Below are positions 13,748 through 15,545 of a stretch of 15,545 nucleotides of DNA, piece after piece. The position numbers and the translations under genes were made by a program. The stretch is from an uncultured Eubacteriales bacterium (lineage in GTDB: Bacteria > Bacillota > Clostridia > Peptostreptococcales > Anaerovoracaceae). Each line of letters begins with the position of its first letter. Position 1 is the stretch's first letter. The stretch spans positions 1 through 15,545 of the forward strand of contig UQEW01000056.1 in NCBI GenBank assembly GCA_900540145.1, in the 5' to 3' direction. Under the pieces are notes generated by a model. The model worked only from the letters and a program-made list of their open reading frames with translations, searched no databases and was not told where the DNA came from.

Positions 13748-14323
13748 TTATCTGAACTTTATCTCTCCGGTATGGCTGTCCATATCGTCAACAATAGCCA
13801 GGGATTCCAGATGATATCCCAGATTTCTGATGATCTTTCCTCCCGGCTGAAAACCTTTTTCAATGGCTATTCCGATGCCCGCAACTGACGCGCCGGCATC
13901 ATCGACTATTTTTATCAGTCCCTGCAAAGCACAGCCGTTGGCCAGAAAATCGTCTATTATAAGTACTTTATCATCTTCCGAAAGAAATTTCTTAGAAACT
14001 ATAATCTGATTCTTATTTCCATGGGTAAACGACTCGACCTCTGCAGTATACATTTCGCCTTCGAGATTGATACTTTTAGATTTTTTAGCGAAGACCACAG
14101 GCACATTAAAATGCTGCGCTGCCACACAAGCTATACCTATTCCGGAAGCCTCTATGGTCAATATTTTTGTTATTTTCTCCCCGGCAAATCGTTTTTTAAA
14201 CTCAGCTCCCATCATGTCAAATAGCTTTATATCCATCTGGTGGTTGAGAAAACTGTCTACCTTTAAAACATTGCCTTCTTTTACAATTCCGTCTTTTATT
14301 ATCCGCTCTTCTAAAAAGTTCAT
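13748..14323 (-). CDS. xpt: Xanthine phosphoribosyltransferase
   Basis: The enzyme converts xanthine and PRPP to XMP in purine salvage. The 191-residue protein has the family start MNFLEERIIKDGIV, the strand TIEASGIGIACVAA (56-69), VPVVFAKKSKSINLEG (74-89) and the PRPP-binding motif VLIIDDFLANGCALQG (120-135). Length agrees with Bacillus Xpt. AGGAAGAG precedes the ATG. In many Firmicutes xpt has its own purine riboswitch; here only 43 nt separate it from the sodium symporter upstream on the same strand, so no such leader fits and it is probably co-transcribed with that gene. Confidence 0.94.
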   Translation of the reverse strand: MNFLEERIIKDGIVKEGNVLKVDSFLNHQMDIKLFDMMGAEFKKRFAGEKITKILTIEASGIGIACVAAQHFNVPVVFAKKSKSINLEGEMYTAEVESFTHGNKNQIIVSKKFLSEDDKVLIIDDFLANGCALQGLIKIVDDAGASVAGIGIAIEKGFQPGGKIIRNLGYHLESLAIVDDMDSHTGEIKFR

Positions 14324-14366
14324 TTTCTCTTCCTTTTCATCAACTTAGCTCGCAGGTCCAGTAATC

Positions 14367-15545
14367 TTAACTGAACATTCCAATTTTAAAGAAGGTATCC
14401 AGTTGTCCCAACAAAACCATTACCATCATTATCGGTGCGATAAACTTTACACAGAAATTATAAAAGTTCTTCGTTCTGAACCTGTTGCCATTAAGACTCA
14501 CTTCCTCATCTACCATTTCTACCGGAATCACAATGGCGCAATAGCACGCTCCCAGAGGCATCAGTATTCCTTCTGAAATCAAATCTATAGCATCCAGCCA
14601 GGAGCTTTGACCGAAGAATTGAGGAAATCCGTTGGCTCCCAGCCCGTCCAACGAAACTATAGTAGATGTTATAGCGATACTTATTCCAAGCATAGTAACT
14701 ATTCTCTTCCTGTTTGGTTTTTTCCCTTTTTCTATAGCTCTATCCACTCCAACAGCTACTATGCCTTCCAACAGCGAAATCGAAGAAGTGATTGCCGCAA
14801 TAAATACAAGTCCGTAGAATATAAATCCGAATATCGGTCCGAATCCGCCCATTGAACTGAATACGGTTTGCAGAGTTATAAATAACATCCCCGGTCCTTG
14901 GGTAGGCTCAAGCCCTGCCGAAAATACTGCAGGAAGTGTTGCAAGACCTGCTAATACAGCCACTGTCGTGTCCGCCAACGGTATAACAAGAGCATTCCTT
15001 TCCAGGTTTTGATTTTTTGGCAAATATGAACCATATGCTATCATTATGGACATACCCAGAGACAGCGAGAAGAACATCTGTCCCCCTGCAACAGCCAGCA
15101 CTGTTATCCACCCTGTGCCCTCAAAGGCAGACCAGTCAGGTTTAAACATAAATTCAAGACCTTCCGATGCGCCCGGCAGCGTAACACTTCTCACAACCAC
15201 TATCACCAGCATTACAAACAGCATCGGCATCGCTATAGTCGAGAACTTTTCTATTCCTTCAGAAACGCCCCCTCTCACTATCCATATAGTCAGAAACGCA
15301 AAAATAAGTGAAAACGTAACTGTTTCTACCATATCTGTCGTGAACTGGCTGAAAAATTCCGCACTGTCTTGTCCACCTATTCCCCAGCCGGCATCAAAGA
15401 AGTCTCCCAGATTGGCTACTGCATATTTAATGCAATATCCTCCAAGCATACAATAAAATGATAAAATCATCCATGGGGCAATCGCTCCCATCCATCCGAT
15501 GAAAGCATATTTTTCTGACAAATCTTTATATGCGCCCACCACGCC
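14367..15545 (-). CDS. Neurotransmitter:sodium symporter family transporter, partial
   Basis: The product is an inner-membrane sodium-coupled amino-acid carrier of the LeuT/TnaT/MhsT family. About 392 residues are visible. The frame runs through the right window edge, and the GTG at 15542 is not the start: the normal N-terminus with helices 1 and 2, which carry much of the sodium and substrate site, lies outside. Visible family features include VGAYKDL before helix 3, WMILSFYCMLGGYCIKYAV, AGGQMFFSLSLGMSIMIAYGSYLP (helix 6-7 region) and FIAAITSSISLLEGIVA (helix 8), which contributes to the sodium site. The short cytosolic end is typical of bacterial members. The substrate (Trp, Tyr, Met, Ala or branched-chain) cannot be told. 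Confidence 0.93.
   Translation of the reverse strand, partial: GVVGAYKDLSEKYAFIGWMGAIAPWMILSFYCMLGGYCIKYAVANLGDFFDAGWGIGGQDSAEFFSQFTTDMVETVTFSLIFAFLTIWIVRGGVSEGIEKFSTIAMPMLFVMLVIVVVRSVTLPGASEGLEFMFKPDWSAFEGTGWITVLAVAGGQMFFSLSLGMSIMIAYGSYLPKNQNLERNALVIPLADTTVAVLAGLATLPAVFSAGLEPTQGPGMLFITLQTVFSSMGGFGPIFGFIFYGLVFIAAITSSISLLEGIVAVGVDRAIEKGKKPNRKRIVTMLGISIAITSTIVSLDGLGANGFPQFFGQSSWLDAIDLISEGILMPLGACYCAIVIPVEMVDEEVSLNGNRFRTKNFYNFCVKFIAPIMMVMVLLGQLDTFFKIGMFS

Noticed and set aside
14324..14366. Purine riboswitch in front of xpt
   Set aside because: The gap is only 43 nt, too short for the aptamer of about 65 nt or more plus an expression platform.

Overview
The window looks like chromosomal DNA from an anaerobic Firmicute of class Clostridia, possibly a Peptostreptococcales/Family XIII-type amino-acid fermenter. 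The clues are moderate to low GC, strong GGAGG ribosome binding sites, TTGACA/TATAAT promoters, a phosphate butyryltransferase, a DppA-type D-aminopeptidase, an Xpt-type phosphoribosyltransferase and a neurotransmitter:sodium symporter. The taxon is an inference. No rRNA, tRNA, CRISPR array or intact transposase was found.

Layout. (1) 1-1920: a minus-strand operon runs from a near-perfect promoter (1890-1919) through a small two-helix membrane protein, an M55 D-aminopeptidase and a cysteine-rich DUF3795 protein. Beyond it lie an in-frame extension, an inverted repeat and an ORF cut by the left edge. (2) 1920-2540: a gene-free region holding four 9-bp stem-loop units, arranged as two dimers that face each other (locus A). 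(3) 2540-7697: minus-strand genes for phosphate butyryltransferase, a zinc alcohol dehydrogenase, a DUF975/PF06541 membrane fusion and a membrane protein with a PH-like tail. A 30-bp tandem repeat sits between the dehydrogenase and the butyryltransferase. (4) 7698-9380: an orphan plus-strand membrane protein with its own terminator. (5) 9381-10086: a second gene-free region with another four stem-loop units in the same geometry but with unrelated sequence (locus B), nested in a long imperfect inverted repeat, plus a possible IS end. (6) 10087-12800: argG-argH, overlapping by 50 nt. (7) 12867-13740: a plus-strand HAD-IIA phosphatase with promoter and terminator. (8) 13748-15545: xanthine phosphoribosyltransferase, downstream of a sodium symporter cut by the right edge.

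Functionally the genes fit amino-acid and peptide metabolism: D-peptide hydrolysis, sodium-coupled amino-acid uptake, the last two steps of arginine synthesis, acyl-phosphate formation and purine salvage. All the recognised genes are ordinary. The least explained feature is the pair of repeat loci. Locus A (about 330 bp) and locus B (about 350 bp) each carry two tandem stem-loop units with a 41-42 nt period at either end, in inverted orientation around a spacer of about 180-195 nt, yet the stem sequences differ (CCCACGATT versus CCTATAAA). This suggests two families of non-coding, possibly mobile or structured elements built on one plan.
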